64,000 bases of DNA, from the NCBI GenBank assembly GCA_025526935.1, contig JAHLKD010000002.1, positions 1 through 64,000 on the forward strand. The letters are read 5' to 3'. A model generated the notes under the pieces. That model ran no database searches. It was not told the origin of the DNA and saw nothing but the letters and a program-made list of their open reading frames with translations. Below, piece after piece: positions 1 through 11,484 of the stretch; position 1 is the first letter of the stretch, and each line of letters begins with the position of its first letter. This DNA is from Cladochytrium replicatum. Taxonomy: Eukaryota > Chytridiomycota > Chytridiomycetes > Cladochytriales > Cladochytriaceae. A program made the position numbers and the translations under genes.

Positions 1-658
1 TATTTTGGCACAACATCAGATTGATCCTCGACAGTCAGAATCAAAGGCTCTCTATCGATTACAACGATATTTACTCGGTACTTGGGATTACGGTTTACAC
101 TATACACGGACTGGTATCACGTCTCCGATGCTAAGACCCGACGGTCTCTACATGTTTGATTCGGCTAACAACCCACAAGGTTATGCCGATGCAGACTGGG
201 CGGGCGATGCAGATAGATACTCACGAACCGGTTACGTGGTAATGTTCGCTAATGCGGCAATCAGTTGGCAGTCGATTCGACAACAGACTATTGCAGCCTC
301 GTCGTCGGAAGCCGAACTGTATGCGCTGAACGAACTATCGCGTGAGATGAAGTGGATGAAAAATCTTATGACGGGTATTGGAATTACGTCGTTCAATCCG
401 CTCCGTTTATGGCAAGACAATCAATCCACCGAGTCTATCGCAAACAATCTGTTCAACAACAAACGGACCAAACACATGGACGTTCGCGAGAGATTTGTGA
501 ATCTCCAAGTTGAACAGAAACATCAGGAGTTACACCATATGGATACTTCTGATATGATCGCGGACATCTTAACTAAACCTCTTGGAAGTAAATTATACCT
601 TAAACACAGGGGCTCGTTGGGGCTAGTCAGTCAGTCTTCACTTAATATACTATCTTGA
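1..658 (+). mobile_element. Ty1/copia pol 3' fragment (RNase H)
   Basis: An open frame runs from the window edge to 658 and encodes the C-terminal end of a Ty1/copia polyprotein. It shows the copia RNase H signatures GYADADWAGD, an SWQSIRQQTIAASSSEAE stretch, and a terminal DMIADILTKPL motif. The upstream gag, protease, integrase and most of the reverse transcriptase lie outside the window or are lost. A 127-bp tail and a GAGGGGGTG polypurine tract at about 776-785 lead directly into the LTR at 786, so this is the true 3' end of an element. The same segment recurs, more damaged, at 3129-3789. Confidence 0.93.
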
Positions 659-785
659 ACGACCGGCTGGCGATGTCCATACAACTCACCTTTATTTCAA
701 TAGAATATCAACTTCAGCATTTACAGAAAGTTATGATCGGTTGAGTGATACTCTCGGTTGTACCTATCTAATGACTGAGGGGGTG

Positions 786-1384
786 TGTTAAGTATTTCGA
801 TTGATGGACTTGGCCAATCCAGTCATTGATAGTACAAAAACACAAACGCCCGATATACAGAAATGTCACTCTTCACTGAGCAACATTTCTAACTATTGAA
901 CTAAAGCATATAGATGATGATCTATTACGAGTTTGGATACCTCCGGTTATTTCTTCATGGGTTATATTTATTGCAGCCATAGGTATAGTAAACTGTCATT
1001 ACTTTTCTATCATCCACTTGTAGAAGTGAAGCCCGGATCAGATCACAGCAAAGGTTTACATATGATTAACACGTTCGTGGGAATCATGTGTGAGAACAAT
1101 CCTGTTGAGGAGAGCTAGATCTCACGCACAGCTTAGCATGATTATGCTTCGCTACGCCTGTGAGAAGAAGAGTCAAACCTTATCGCTTCAATCCAGATCT
1201 TCCGGAAGGAAAAGCCAAAACGACAGTACACTTATTTAAGGAGCCTGTGGCGATACACACAAGGAGCATTCTCTTGCGCTAGTACTTGTGACTCGCAATC
1301 TTCTTTATTCATCTCTTAGAAACATTAACCCGTGAATTAGCAACACACACAACCTGAGGATCCAGACCACAGCTTTGTTCAACA
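786..1384 (+). repeat. LTR A (3' LTR of the copia copy at 1-658)
   Basis: 599-bp long terminal repeat starting TGTTAAGTATTT and ending TTTGTTCAACA, so the ends are TGTT/AACA. It is preceded by a purine tract. Two further copies are at 2115-2711 (minus strand) and 6276-6872 (plus strand), with scattered substitutions. The right flank runs straight into gag sequence of opposite orientation, so this junction is not a clean insertion end. Confidence 0.9.
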
Positions 1385-2081
1385 TGTTCAGCGCATACAG
1401 TTGCGACCAACCGGTTTAGTAGATCCTTGATAACGAGTTCGTTCGGCAAAGAGTTCAGTTTGAGTTCGAACAACTCAGTGAGGTCGGTCACAAACTGCTG
1501 AACGCTTTCTGCCGACTGACCGTTCGTACATTTCAGATCTACCAACCGTTGTTCCCACATAGACGATTCGATCGGAGCTTGACCGCCAGCACTGAAAATT
1601 CGGCGAAGTCCATCGACTTTGCCCTTTGCTGACGCATAAGCTCTGACTCGATCATGTCACGTTTTGGGAAAGATTTGCATAGAATTCCAACCACGACATT
1701 AGTGTCTGCTTGTTGTGCACGGTAATCTTGCATCTCAGCACGATATTGCGTACGTAAGCGACTGTTGTGTGTGACGATCGCCAAATGTTCACGTAGTTCT
1801 GCTTCCCATTGTGCTGATGCTTCATTAGCAGCTCCGCCAGCAGCTCCGGCGATGAATATCGGATGCTGTGGGCGATTTCCTTCCGCTTCGTAATTCGGAC
1901 TATCAGGAAGAGCCATTGGTTCTTGGAGAAGCATAATGCCAGCGCCGCCACGTAAGTTTGCATAAGTCTGCACTTGTTCCATGTACAGATCGAAATCCAG
2001 CAGCGTTTTACTGGTGAATTGCTTCAGCCGTGAAGATGTGGCGTCATTCGATCCTGAACCCATCTTGTCGTTGTTGTCCAA
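1385..2081 (-). pseudogene. Truncated copia gag (minus strand)
   Basis: Reading leftward from the ATG at 2081, two overlapping frames encode a gag-like protein beginning MDNNDKMGSGSN. It has a YRAEMQDYRAQQADTNVVVGI stretch and a second part with ESVQQFVTDLTELFELKLNSLP. This alpha-helical capsid-like arrangement is typical of copia gag. A frame change near 1545 splits it, and the 3' end is cut at 1384/1385 by LTR A. It starts about 30 bp inside LTR B, so LTR B plus gag form the 5' end of one minus-strand element. The zinc knuckle and pol are missing. Confidence 0.75.
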
Positions 2082-2114
2082 AGGAATGTGTTGAGCAACG
2101 ATTCGTAGCTATTG

Positions 2115-2711
2115 TGTTGAACAAAGCTGTGGTCTGGATCCTCAGGTTGTGTGTGTGTCAATTCACGGGTTAATGTTAGTAAGAGATGAATGAAGAAGAT
2201 TGCGAGTCACAAGTGCTAGCGCAAGAGAATGCTCCTTGTGTGTATCGCCACAGGCTCCTTAAATAAGTGTACTGTCGTTTTGGCTTTTCCTTCCGGAAGA
2301 TCTGGATCGTAGAGATACGGTTTGATTCTTCTTCTCACAGGCGTAGCAAAGCATAATCATGCTAAGCTGTGCGTGAGATCTAGCTTTCTGCAACAGGATT
2401 GTTCTCACACATGATTCCCACGAACGTGTTAATCATATGTAAACCTTAGCTCTGATCTGATCCGGGCTTCACTTCTACAAGTGGATGATAGAAAAGTAAT
2501 GACAGTTTACTATACCTATGGCTGAAATAAATGTAACCCATGAAGAAATAACCGGAAGTGTCCAAACGCGTAATAGATCATCATCTATATGCTTTAGTTC
2601 AATAGTTAGAAATGTGGCTCAGTGAAGAGTGACATTTCTGTATATCAGGCGTTTGTGTTTTGTACTATCAATGACTGGATCGGCAAAGTCCATCAATCGA
2701 AATACTTAACA
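2115..2711 (-). repeat. LTR B (5' LTR of the minus-strand copia fragment)
   Basis: 597-bp LTR in reverse orientation, the same family as LTR A and LTR C. Read on the plus strand it begins TGTTGAACAAAGC and ends AATACTTAACA. The gag start codon is 33 bp beyond its inner end. On its outer side (2712 onward) lies pol sequence of the opposite orientation, so two element fragments are joined back to front here. Confidence 0.88.
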
Positions 2712-3789
2712 GACATCTATCACTTCTGGTGATACATTCCGACAAATAATGCCTGCGAACACAATACCATTCATGTCGATGACATACTACATTTTTCCAC
2801 AATTCCAAACGCATATCATCGGTTTCAGACCGATTTGCAGACTCGTTCACAGTGGGCAGTACTTCGAAGGCGAAATGGATTCTGAAGATGGAGTTATTGC
2901 AGACAACGGATGGAGATTTCCTTAACAATGAATGCCATTGTACGTAAAGAAGATTCTCGAAGAAGCGAATTTATGGGGTACCAACATCAAACCGACCAAA
3001 ACACTGATATAGAAATCAAACATCTTTGAAGAGACCACACCAGCACTGTCTGATGCCGACGCAACACAATTTCGATCAATGCTAATGAAGATATTATAGG
3101 TGGCGACTAAGACACGACCGGATATTTCATACGCAGTCAATATTTTGGCACAACATCAGAGTGATCCTCGACAGTCAGAAGCAAGAGCTCTCAATCATTA
3201 CAACAATATTTACTTGGTACTTGGGATTACGGTTTACACTATACACAGACTGGTATCACATCTCCGATGCTAAGACCGAACGGTATCTAACGTTTGATTC
3301 GGCTAACACCCCACAAGGGTATGCTGATGCAGACGGGCGGGGGATGCAGATAGATACTCATGAACTGGTTATGTGGTAGTGTTTGCTAATGCAGCAATCA
3401 GTCGGCAGTCGATTCGACAACAGACTATTGCAGCCTCGTCATCGGAGGCCGAACTGTATGCATTGAAAGAACTATCGCGGGAGATGACGTGGATGAAAAA
3501 TCTTATGACGGGTATCGAAATTACGTCGTTCAATCTGCTCCGTTTATGGCAAGATAATCAATCCACCGAATCCATCGCAAACAATCTGTTCAACAACAAA
3601 CGGACCAAACACATGGACGTTCGCGAGAGATTTGTGAATCTCCAAGTTGAACAGAAACATCAGGAGTTACACCATATGGATACTTCTGATATGATCGCGG
3701 ACATCTTAACTAAACCTCTTGGAAGTAAATTATACCTTAAGCATAAGGGCTCGTTGGGGCTAGTCAGTCAGTCGTTACTTAATACACTT
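2712..3789 (+). pseudogene. Degenerate copia pol (RT tail and RNase H)
   Basis: A second copy of the 1-658 family, continuing further 5'. An HVDDIL reverse-transcriptase motif is readable near 2775-2795, followed by RT C-terminal and RNase H segments (DSANTPQGYADAD, IAASSSEAELYALKEL, DMIADILTKPL). Many stops and frame changes break it, for example around 2895, 3030, 3060 and 3330. It is interrupted at 3790 by the nested LTR element and resumes at 6146. Confidence 0.85.
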
Positions 3790-4266
3790 TGTTAAAAACC
3801 AAGGGTTTCTCCTGGCAGCGGTAGGGCGTCTTTAGCTGTACTGTAGCTAGCACAACAGCTCCAGGTTCCGTCTCTTGGCCCAGTACCTGTTCTCCCAGGT
3901 GTGTATATGCCTAATACTCCGACAGGCTGTACACTACACCCAAGCTGGTCAGGCAACCAGGGAATGCTGTGGTCAAAGACATTGGTCACATCAACTCCTA
4001 TATTCAAGTGAATAGTGCGTGTGGGCATACCTGTGGTCAAAGACATTGGTCACATCAACTCAAAGGACCAAGCCACACCACATTCCCCACTAAATGCCAA
4101 GATCACTCCACACAGGACCTGCCAAACATGGATATAAATACATGAAATACAAGTCCATAAATAAGAATGAAGAGGGATTGACAAAAAAACTCTCAGGTCA
4201 AAGAGAAAAAAGACAACCCAAAGGATAACCCATATAGCAAACAGTCTGATATGCTAGTTTTTAACA
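3790..4266. repeat. Left LTR of the nested element
   Basis: 477-bp repeat starting TGTTAAAAACC and ending GTTTTTAACA. It contains an internal 30-bp direct repeat beginning TGTGGTCAAAGACATTGG at about 3970 and 4031, and a TATAAATA box near 4134. I saw two differences from the right copy: the second base of the repeat (G here, A at 5670), and A here against G in the right copy near 3853. Confidence 0.85.
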
Positions 4267-5668
4267 GATGCCGCCTCGAAGACGATACACTGGGTCACCG
4301 TGTATCGCTCGTCAAAAAAGACAAAAAAGAAAACATACGATAGAGAAACAGAAGGAATGTGTGTGGAGTTCACAACTAAACTTACACAACCCCCAATCCA
4401 ATATGACTGACTTCGAAATTTAGAAAGGACCAAAGGGATAGAGTACTCTGCTCGTACCATTTCAGGCATTCTAGATCAAAGATCAAGGTAGACCACAATG
4501 GGCCCATAACATACGAAACCCCAGTGTGGTGGAATCGCAAGCAAAAGCGCAGGCGCAAAGCTAAACAACAATGCAAGTGCAGAAGCGGTGAACGAGACTA
4601 ACTAGCAACGTTCTAATGGTAAGTGTCAAGGAACTGAGAGTGCAAGCTGATGAATGCAAAAATCAGGGATCCTCCATGACAAAACCCAAAGACAAAAGAG
4701 TGGAAGCTTGTGCACTAGCAACACCAGCTACGATAGGGGTATATAACACAAAAAATCCAGATTCAACTGGCGCAGGTGGTTTCTTCAAAAGCCGTTGACA
4801 CATGTTGGTCTGTAACAGATCGAAAGGAAACCTCTTCATGGTATGCTGTGTCCAGAAACCAAGGTGATGTCTATGTGAAGACAACCGTGGGAAACAAAAC
4901 GCGTCACGTGCTGCGCCACATGCCCGAATTTGGTGGAAACTCGTCAACGTGAAGTAGACCCCAATCTCCAAGGCCAGAAAAGTCCAGCAAACTTCATGTA
5001 TCCGCGTTGCGCGCGATGCATCCACAGGCAATGGAGGTGCCATCTCAAGAAACAATGGAGTTGTTGAAGGAAAAAAAGTTCATGATGCATGCATACAGAC
5101 ATGTCACCATAACTCTGCAGGCAGCCAACGAAACCAAGCGAGCAATACACGAATCGATTCGCAATGCGTAGGCGATGGTTTTGATAGGCACTTGCCGTGG
5201 TCCAGCGAGAACTGACGGATCAAAGCTGAAAGCTTCGAAATGCTGTAGCTCCATGAATCCTCCGCCAAATGACGCGAGCTGGGCACCAATCAATCTGGCT
5301 TGATGAGACGGTTCTTCTGAGGTACTGTTCGCGACGATCAGACAAGAATTGGCGAAATCAAAAATCGAAGACCTCTGGAGCAGACCAAAGGTAGTGAAGT
5401 TGGTCAAAAGGCTCAGGAGCAAAGATAGCAACATCAGAAAGCGAGGAAAGCGATGGTCTGTCGGAATTCCTCTCAAAAAAGTGTGCCAGAGTCCCCAGAG
5501 CAAAAAGAAGGTTGAAACCACCAGGGATGCTCGAGATACATAAGGAGCAAAACCCGTTCGCGTAGGAGGTGAGAATCGATCCTGAGAATCCTCCGTATCT
5601 GTAGTTCCATGTGTCGGTCCACACCGACTGAGACAAGAAGGTAATAGTTCCTGGATGAAACCACCACC

Positions 5669-6145
5669 TATTAAAAACCAAGGGTTTCTCCTGGCAGCGG
5701 TAGGGCGTCTTTAGCTGTACTGTAGCTAGCACAGCAGCTCCAGGTTCCGTCTCTTGGCCCAGTACCTGTTCTCCCAGGTGTGTATATGCCTAATACTCCG
5801 ACAGGCTGTACACTACACCCAAGCTGGTCAGGCAACCAGGGAATGCTGTGGTCAAAGACATTGGTCACATCAACTCCTATATTCAAGTGAATAGTGCGTG
5901 TGGGCATACCTGTGGTCAAAGACATTGGTCACATCAACTCAAAGGACCAAGCCACACCACATTCCCCACTAAATGCCAAGATCACTCCACACAGGACCTG
6001 CCAAACATGGATATAAATACATGAAATACAAGTCCATAAATAAGAATGAAGAGGGATTGACAAAAAAACTCTCAGGTCAAAGAGAAAAAAGACAACCCAA
6101 AGGATAACCCATATAGCAAACAGTCTGATATGCTAGTTTTTAACA
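5669..6145. repeat. Right LTR of the nested element
   Basis: 477-bp copy of 3790-4266, nearly identical by eye, which implies a recent insertion. Its inner end reads TATT instead of TGTT. Confidence 0.85.
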
Positions 6146-6275
6146 CACTTTCTTGAACAACCGACTGGCGATATCCATTCAACTCACCTTTATTTCAATG
6201 GGATATCAACTTCAGCATTTGCAGAAAGATATAATCGATTGAGTGACACTCTTCGTTGTACTGACTGAGGGGGTG

Positions 6276-6872
6276 TGTTAAGTATTTTGATTGATGGACT
6301 TGGCCAATCCAGTCATTGATAGTACAAAACACAAACGCCTGATATACAGAAATGTCACTCTTCACCGAGCAACATTTCCAACTATTGAACTAAAGCATAT
6401 AGATTATGATCTATTACGAGTTTGGACACCTTCGGTTATTTCTTCATGGTTTATATTTATTTTAGCCATAGGTATAGTAAACTGTCATTACTTTTCTATT
6501 ATCCACTTGTAGAAGTGAAGCCCGGATCAGATCAGAGCAAAGGTTTACATATGAATACCACGTTCGTGGGAATCATGTGCAACAACAATCCTGTTGAGGA
6601 GAGCTAGATCTCATGCACAGCTTAGCGTGATTATGCTTCGCTACGCCTGTGAGAAGAAAAGTCAAACCTTATCGCTGCGATCCAGAGCTTCCGGAAGGAA
6701 AAGCCAAAACGACAGTACACTTATTTAAGGAGCCTGTGGCAATACACACAAGGAGCATTCTCTTGCGCTAGCACTTGTGACTCGCAATCTTCTTTCTTCA
6801 TCTCTTACTAACATTAACCCGTGAATTGACACACACACAACCTGAGGATCCAGACCACAGCTTTGTTCAACA
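6276..6872 (+). repeat. LTR C (3' LTR of the copia copy at 2712-3789)
   Basis: 597-bp LTR of the same family as LTR A, TGTTAAGTATTT to TTTGTTCAACA. It is preceded by the copia tail 6146-6275 and a GAGGGGGTG polypurine tract. It closes the transposon nest on the right. Confidence 0.9.
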
Positions 6873-7307
6873 AAAACTTCTTCAACGGCCGGTCAGAGGA
6901 ATCCGGTCTTCCCCAAAACAAAAAAGCTCATGTACTGATTCCTGTCAATCCATTAAACTGGATCCTCTATTACCAATTATCGTAATATCTGAATCACTTA
7001 GAATTGTTTCGAATCTATTTACACAACTTATATAGAATTCAATCAAATCACGGCATTCACATTGAAAATTTTGCGGGGATAAGCGAACACTCTCCCCAAA
7101 TAGTGCCACTCTGTCATGATAGTTGTTTTTGATGGTTCAGTGGTTGATGGTTTAAGTCTTCAAGTTGGATGTCAACGAATTTAGTTGATGATACCACATT
7201 TGGGTATATGACAACATGAGGAACTCGGCAAGAGACCTTGAACTGCGAATAACAACGTAAAGAACTTGCAATAAAATGGGTCGGATCTGGGTAATAATGC
7301 AGCGGAC
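6873..7307. other. Intergenic stretch, nothing recognised
   Basis: AT-rich single-copy-looking sequence between the last LTR and the kinase locus. I see no convincing exon, RNA gene or repeat. Confidence 0.5.
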
Positions 7308-10210
7308 ATGAGCGGGAAAAGTGCATCCACCGACGAGGATCCAAAGCGAGTTCTCAGCTGGATCAACAAGATCAGTTCAAACCAGTAAGCCATGTCGAAT
7401 TTCTTTGAAGCTCTCGAATGAATAATCATATTCTACGCGATGAACCTTCCAAATACGCTTTCGTACACAAAGCATTCGATTTCTTGGCGCATCATGTTGA
7501 TGGCCCAATAGCAGATGAATTCTTCAGAGATTGGGTTACCTTCGAAATATCTTCTGGTGAAGCTGCCAAACTGAATACTTGTGTCAATCCCGTTCACTTT
7601 ACCTTTCAGGAAATGATGCTCTTGCGCAAAAGATACTTCTGGATTCTTTTGCTCGGAAGAGACAAGTTGCTCCTGCATCTGCGAAAATAAGTGGGCCCGT
7701 CGAGAACGTGAACTCACAATTGAAAGAGAACCCTGTTAGACCTGTGACCAATTCCACAGATATCCCTCAGAAGAAAGCGTTCGGCTCCAGCTCTCAAAAC
7801 GAAAACGATAACTCTGTTATGGTATCACCATCTGCACAGTGATGTTTTCCAACTTACCCTGACTTGAGTCTGTGAAGGACGTTCGCGATCGGAATAAGTC
7901 AAATGAGGCAGTTCCTGTGGAGGGCACGAATTCAAGAGCTCAGCTACTTCCACTTTCTGGCAATATTGGTGATAAATTCACTTGTTCAGAATCTCCTCCA
8001 AACCGGCTGCAGTACTTTCACATCGCATAATATTTTCTGTCGTTGACTTATTTACCCCCAGTCCTCTCTGGTTAAGAACATGCCTCCAGGTTCTTTTGTG
8101 CCGCTGATAAACAGGATGCAAATACCTATTGAAAGGTACAGCAAATCCCCCTCAATTGTCCTCACGTGGGAGTTCGGATTCAAAGACTAATCCCCAACCC
8201 CACCGGATACTGAAAGTCGCTGACCGACTGTTGATCAGAGGCAAGTAAACAATTCATTGGTTAATATTTCTGCGAACTCATATCACTATAAGGTGCACCA
8301 GGTCGAGTACTCAAGGTCTCTTTCTCTGGTGTTGATGACGAAACCGACTGTACACAAAATGGAAATGATCTGAGAGGCTCCAATGGGGATAGTGATATTT
8401 GTACTCCGGTTCCTCCACTGAAACAATCGTTATCCGGAGCCAATACACGGGATGAACGCAGACTAAACCACTTTCGGTCAAACTCTCTTAACGAGGAAGT
8501 TTTGTCCCATTTCCCCCAAGGGCTGCCAGGTGTCCAAAAGTTGACCGCATATGATACCACACCTCACTCCAGCTCAATCAAGACTGACGCGATTCAAATG
8601 GAAAATACCTACCAAACAACATTGTCGGCATGGAATCCCCCATCCACATCCAACATCTTGTCGCCTGATGTTCGCTCTGGTAGAAACATGTCTGGAATTA
8701 CCAATGGGTCTATTTCAGTCTCGATGGCCCCAGCAGCTTCACTCCACAGTTTCAGTTCTATGCCAATTGATTTGGAGAAAGAGACATTGTTAGAAATGTT
8801 TCCTTCAACGTTCAAGGCACCAATATCAAATGGGCCGGACCCTACCATATTACCAGCCACGTCGTGCAGTCCATCCAGCCACGAACATACGGACAAACTG
8901 TGAGTTATTTTGTTACAATGATGGTTTATCTAAACACTCGCTTAGCAAACAGCAGTATCTTATGGTAGAGCTCATCCCGAATTGAAATCAGCTGTGGAAG
9001 AGCACATTGGACCCTGAACATTTTTGCAAAATGCCTCCTCGGAGAACAGACTGAATCATTTCCATGGAATTATGTTCAAAAACCACACCATGCTCGATCC
9101 GAAGGAGCATTTCTCTTTCAAAGACGCTGTACTCTGGCGTTTAGGAATTATTGGGAAAGGAGGAAGTAGCAAGGTTTTCAGGGTCATGGTGTTGCAAAAG
9201 GGTCACTACACGAAACTTGAGCACAGCAAAATAATATATGCACTGAAGTGTGTTGACTTGAGCGACCAAGATGCAACCATTGCGGAAGGTTATTTGAATG
9301 AGGTGGAACTTCTTGCTCGTTTACGTAACCATCCGTGGATCATCCGTTTAGAGGACCATTTCTTGGATAAAGAGCAAAAGATGCCACAAATGGTATTCGT
9401 CGCATGTTTTATAATCGTCTACTCATGCTCCATTCAGGGGCTTCAATACGGGGAGATAGACTTCAACTCGTTGCTGAAGAAACAGCCACGCTGGCCTCTG
9501 AGCTTAAATTTTATTTCAATGCAATGGGAACAGGTTCGTCAAGAGAGGGCTGCTAACCACCCTTGTATTGATAAACGGGAACAGATGCTTGAGGCAGTAC
9601 AAACGATTCATGAACAAAACATCGTCCACAGCAATTTAAAGCCCACGGTAGACTCATTTCTAATTTTTTAATTCCCTAACTTACTCCAAATTCAGAATTT
9701 TCTTGTTGTAGAAGGCTCGCTGAAATTGATCGACTTTGGGATTGCCAGGTGAATTCCGGATTTTACCATGAATGTGAGGCGAGACCATTTGGTAACTAAC
9801 ATTACATTCCACATTCCTCCTTGGTTGCTAAGAGCAATACCTTGTCGCAATAAGACAGGTACCGCCAATTAAATGTCACCGGAGGCGTGCATTGCTACTG
9901 ATGAGAGTGGAGAAACATACAAGGTACTCATATTATCATTGCTTCTGGCAACTCTGAAGCCTTGCAGTTGGGTCGCTCAAGTGACGTTTTGGTCCCTCAG
10001 ATGCATATTGTACCAGCTCGTGTACTGACGCCACCACTCGATCATCTTTCGAGGGCACAGCGGTTCGTTGCCATAACAGATACAACATACGAGATTCAGT
10101 ATCCTTTTATCGAATCTATGGATCGCTTTGTACTAAAAGTGTGTACAGACGAGATCCGAAAGTGTCTCCAAAAGGATCCGAAGAAACGCCCCGCCATTGG
10201 GAATGTGTAA
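7308..10210 (+). pseudogene. MPS1/TTK-like dual-specificity kinase, decayed
   Basis: The N-terminal TPR-like part is readable (DPKRVLSWINKI, KYAFVHKAF, FRDWVTFEISSG joined over a 53-nt intron 7557-7609 to NDALAQKILLDSFARK). A Ser/Pro-rich linker follows (about 8280-8899), then the kinase domain: GKGGSSKVF glycine loop, YALKCVDL with the ATP lysine, MLEAVQTIHEQNIVH, LIDFGIAR and TGTAN-MSPEA. This order is that of MPS1, the kinetochore checkpoint kinase. Damage is clear. The catalytic HRD aspartate position reads IVHSNLKP (codon AAT 9633-9635). The activation loop has TAA at 9870-9872 where Tyr is expected (N-stop-MSPEA). The DVWSLxC block near 9985 is frameshifted by an extra T, and TGA replaces the Gly codon in the following YGxTP block. 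Several linker exons cannot be joined in one frame. Confidence 0.82.
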
Positions 10211-11484
10211 GAGAGAGACGATTGAACCAAGCCCGGAGATCACATCGGCAAACAGAAGACAATCCTTCTGTTTCTTGAATTGATATCACGTTTATGATCC
10301 GGCGATCATGTACGGAGGGATCCAGCAGTGCAAATTTCTTCAGAGTAATCTTTCAATGTCCAACAAAAGTTTCACACCCTCTTCTACGTCCTCAACGACA
10401 TGTGTTGAGTGGTGGCCCGTTGCACTATCCAATTCCGGATCGCATACACCTGTCTTCACTAGAAATGCTGGTCCATCCCAGCCGTTGGCACCTTCAACAT
10501 CTTAATGCGAATGAAATCAGAAGAAATACAGAGGTAACTTCTCACTCTTACCAGTAGCGGATTATAGCGAGAAAGTTTATATTTTAGAAACGAAATCTTA
10601 GGGTTAGTACCCGGAATGCCTTCATTGGAGCGTTTCAAGCACAAACAATTCTGGAGATCGCCACCCCACTTGCGAGAGTCATGAAAGGACAAAATTGCAG
10701 CAATAGGCTCCACTAAGTAAGGTGAGGCAGAGCACCTTCGGAAAGTGCATAAAATCGGCACATGGATGGATTCCATGCGACAAATTTGTTTGCACACAAA
10801 AATCTCTAAGGAAGCCGCGCTGAACTAAGGTTTCCGAAAACCCGTTCTTGCAATCTTTGCATCCCGCTGCTCCCAGATACGTTTCACCTTGCAAGAGTCT
10901 CGACCCAACAGCAATACGGGGTGATCGGCATACTTTTCAGGAAGTGCATTCATTGTTGAGTGCGATAACACGACTTGCTTTGGTTCGAACGTTGATCCGA
11001 GAAGTTTTTCAAGCTGTTTTGCTTTTGCTTTTGCGCCGTTAGTGAGGAATATGAATGGAATAGCATCTCGATGGCACGAGTGACCGTTTCCCTTTCATAA
11101 GGACCCCATCTATACACCGATGGGTACTTAGAACTTGGGATAGGAGACAGCACCACCCTCCTCACAGATGTCAAACGCAACTCCAACTGGGCGGAATTAG
11201 CTGATCGATTTGCTGAATTAAGGATCCCACATACTGCTCGGCTTTGGGGTTTCGCGAAGGTTTGTGCGTATCGATTCGAGTTACAGCACTCCCACACAAC
11301 CATACCAACGATTCTGAGTTACAGCACTCCCACACGACCATACCAACCGATTAGAAGAGTGTTTATTAATAATGAAGGGCAATGATTTCCTGATCGGTGA
11401 ACTGGGCAAGAAACACATCTTCTGTGGCTTGGCTGGGATCTTCACACACCAAGATCCACCCGCTTTCGGAAGAAACGCATCGCA
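10211..11484. other. Region without a recognised gene
   Basis: Short ORFs occur on both strands, but none shows a family motif or a convincing exon chain. A 37-bp tandem duplication lies at about 11273-11347. The right end is the promoter side of MPC1. Confidence 0.4.
11273..11347 (+). repeat. 37-bp imperfect tandem duplication
   Basis: Two adjacent copies of a unit containing GAGTTACAGCACTCCCACAC followed by ACCATACCAAC, differing at a few positions. Confidence 0.8.

Larger units (their letters stand above)
3790..6145. mobile_element. Nested non-autonomous LTR retrotransposon
   Basis: A 2356-bp element with 477-bp terminal direct repeats (3790-4266 and 5669-6145). The outer ends are TG...CA and it is flanked by a 5-bp target duplication, CACTT (3785-3789 and 6146-6150). 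Joining the flanks restores the host copia sequence, which matches the uninterrupted copy near 640-655. The 1.4-kb interior has no ORF above about 160 codons and no recognisable gag or pol, so it must depend on another element. Orientation is uncertain. On the minus strand a TGGTGGTTTCATCC-like primer site sits next to an LTR, which slightly favours minus. Confidence 0.85.

Noticed and set aside
3792-4046. Repeated 84-codon minus ORF in both LTRs of the nested element
   Set aside because: It lies wholly within the LTR, has no family resemblance, and exists twice only because the LTR does.
5045-5521. 158-codon minus ORF inside the nested element
   Set aside because: No domain or gag/pol motif, no support from neighbouring frames. 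It looks like a chance ORF.
7385-7410. 26-nt intron joining the first two MPS1 exons
   Set aside because: The join keeps frame, but 26 nt is below any intron seen in this window and the gene is decayed anyway.
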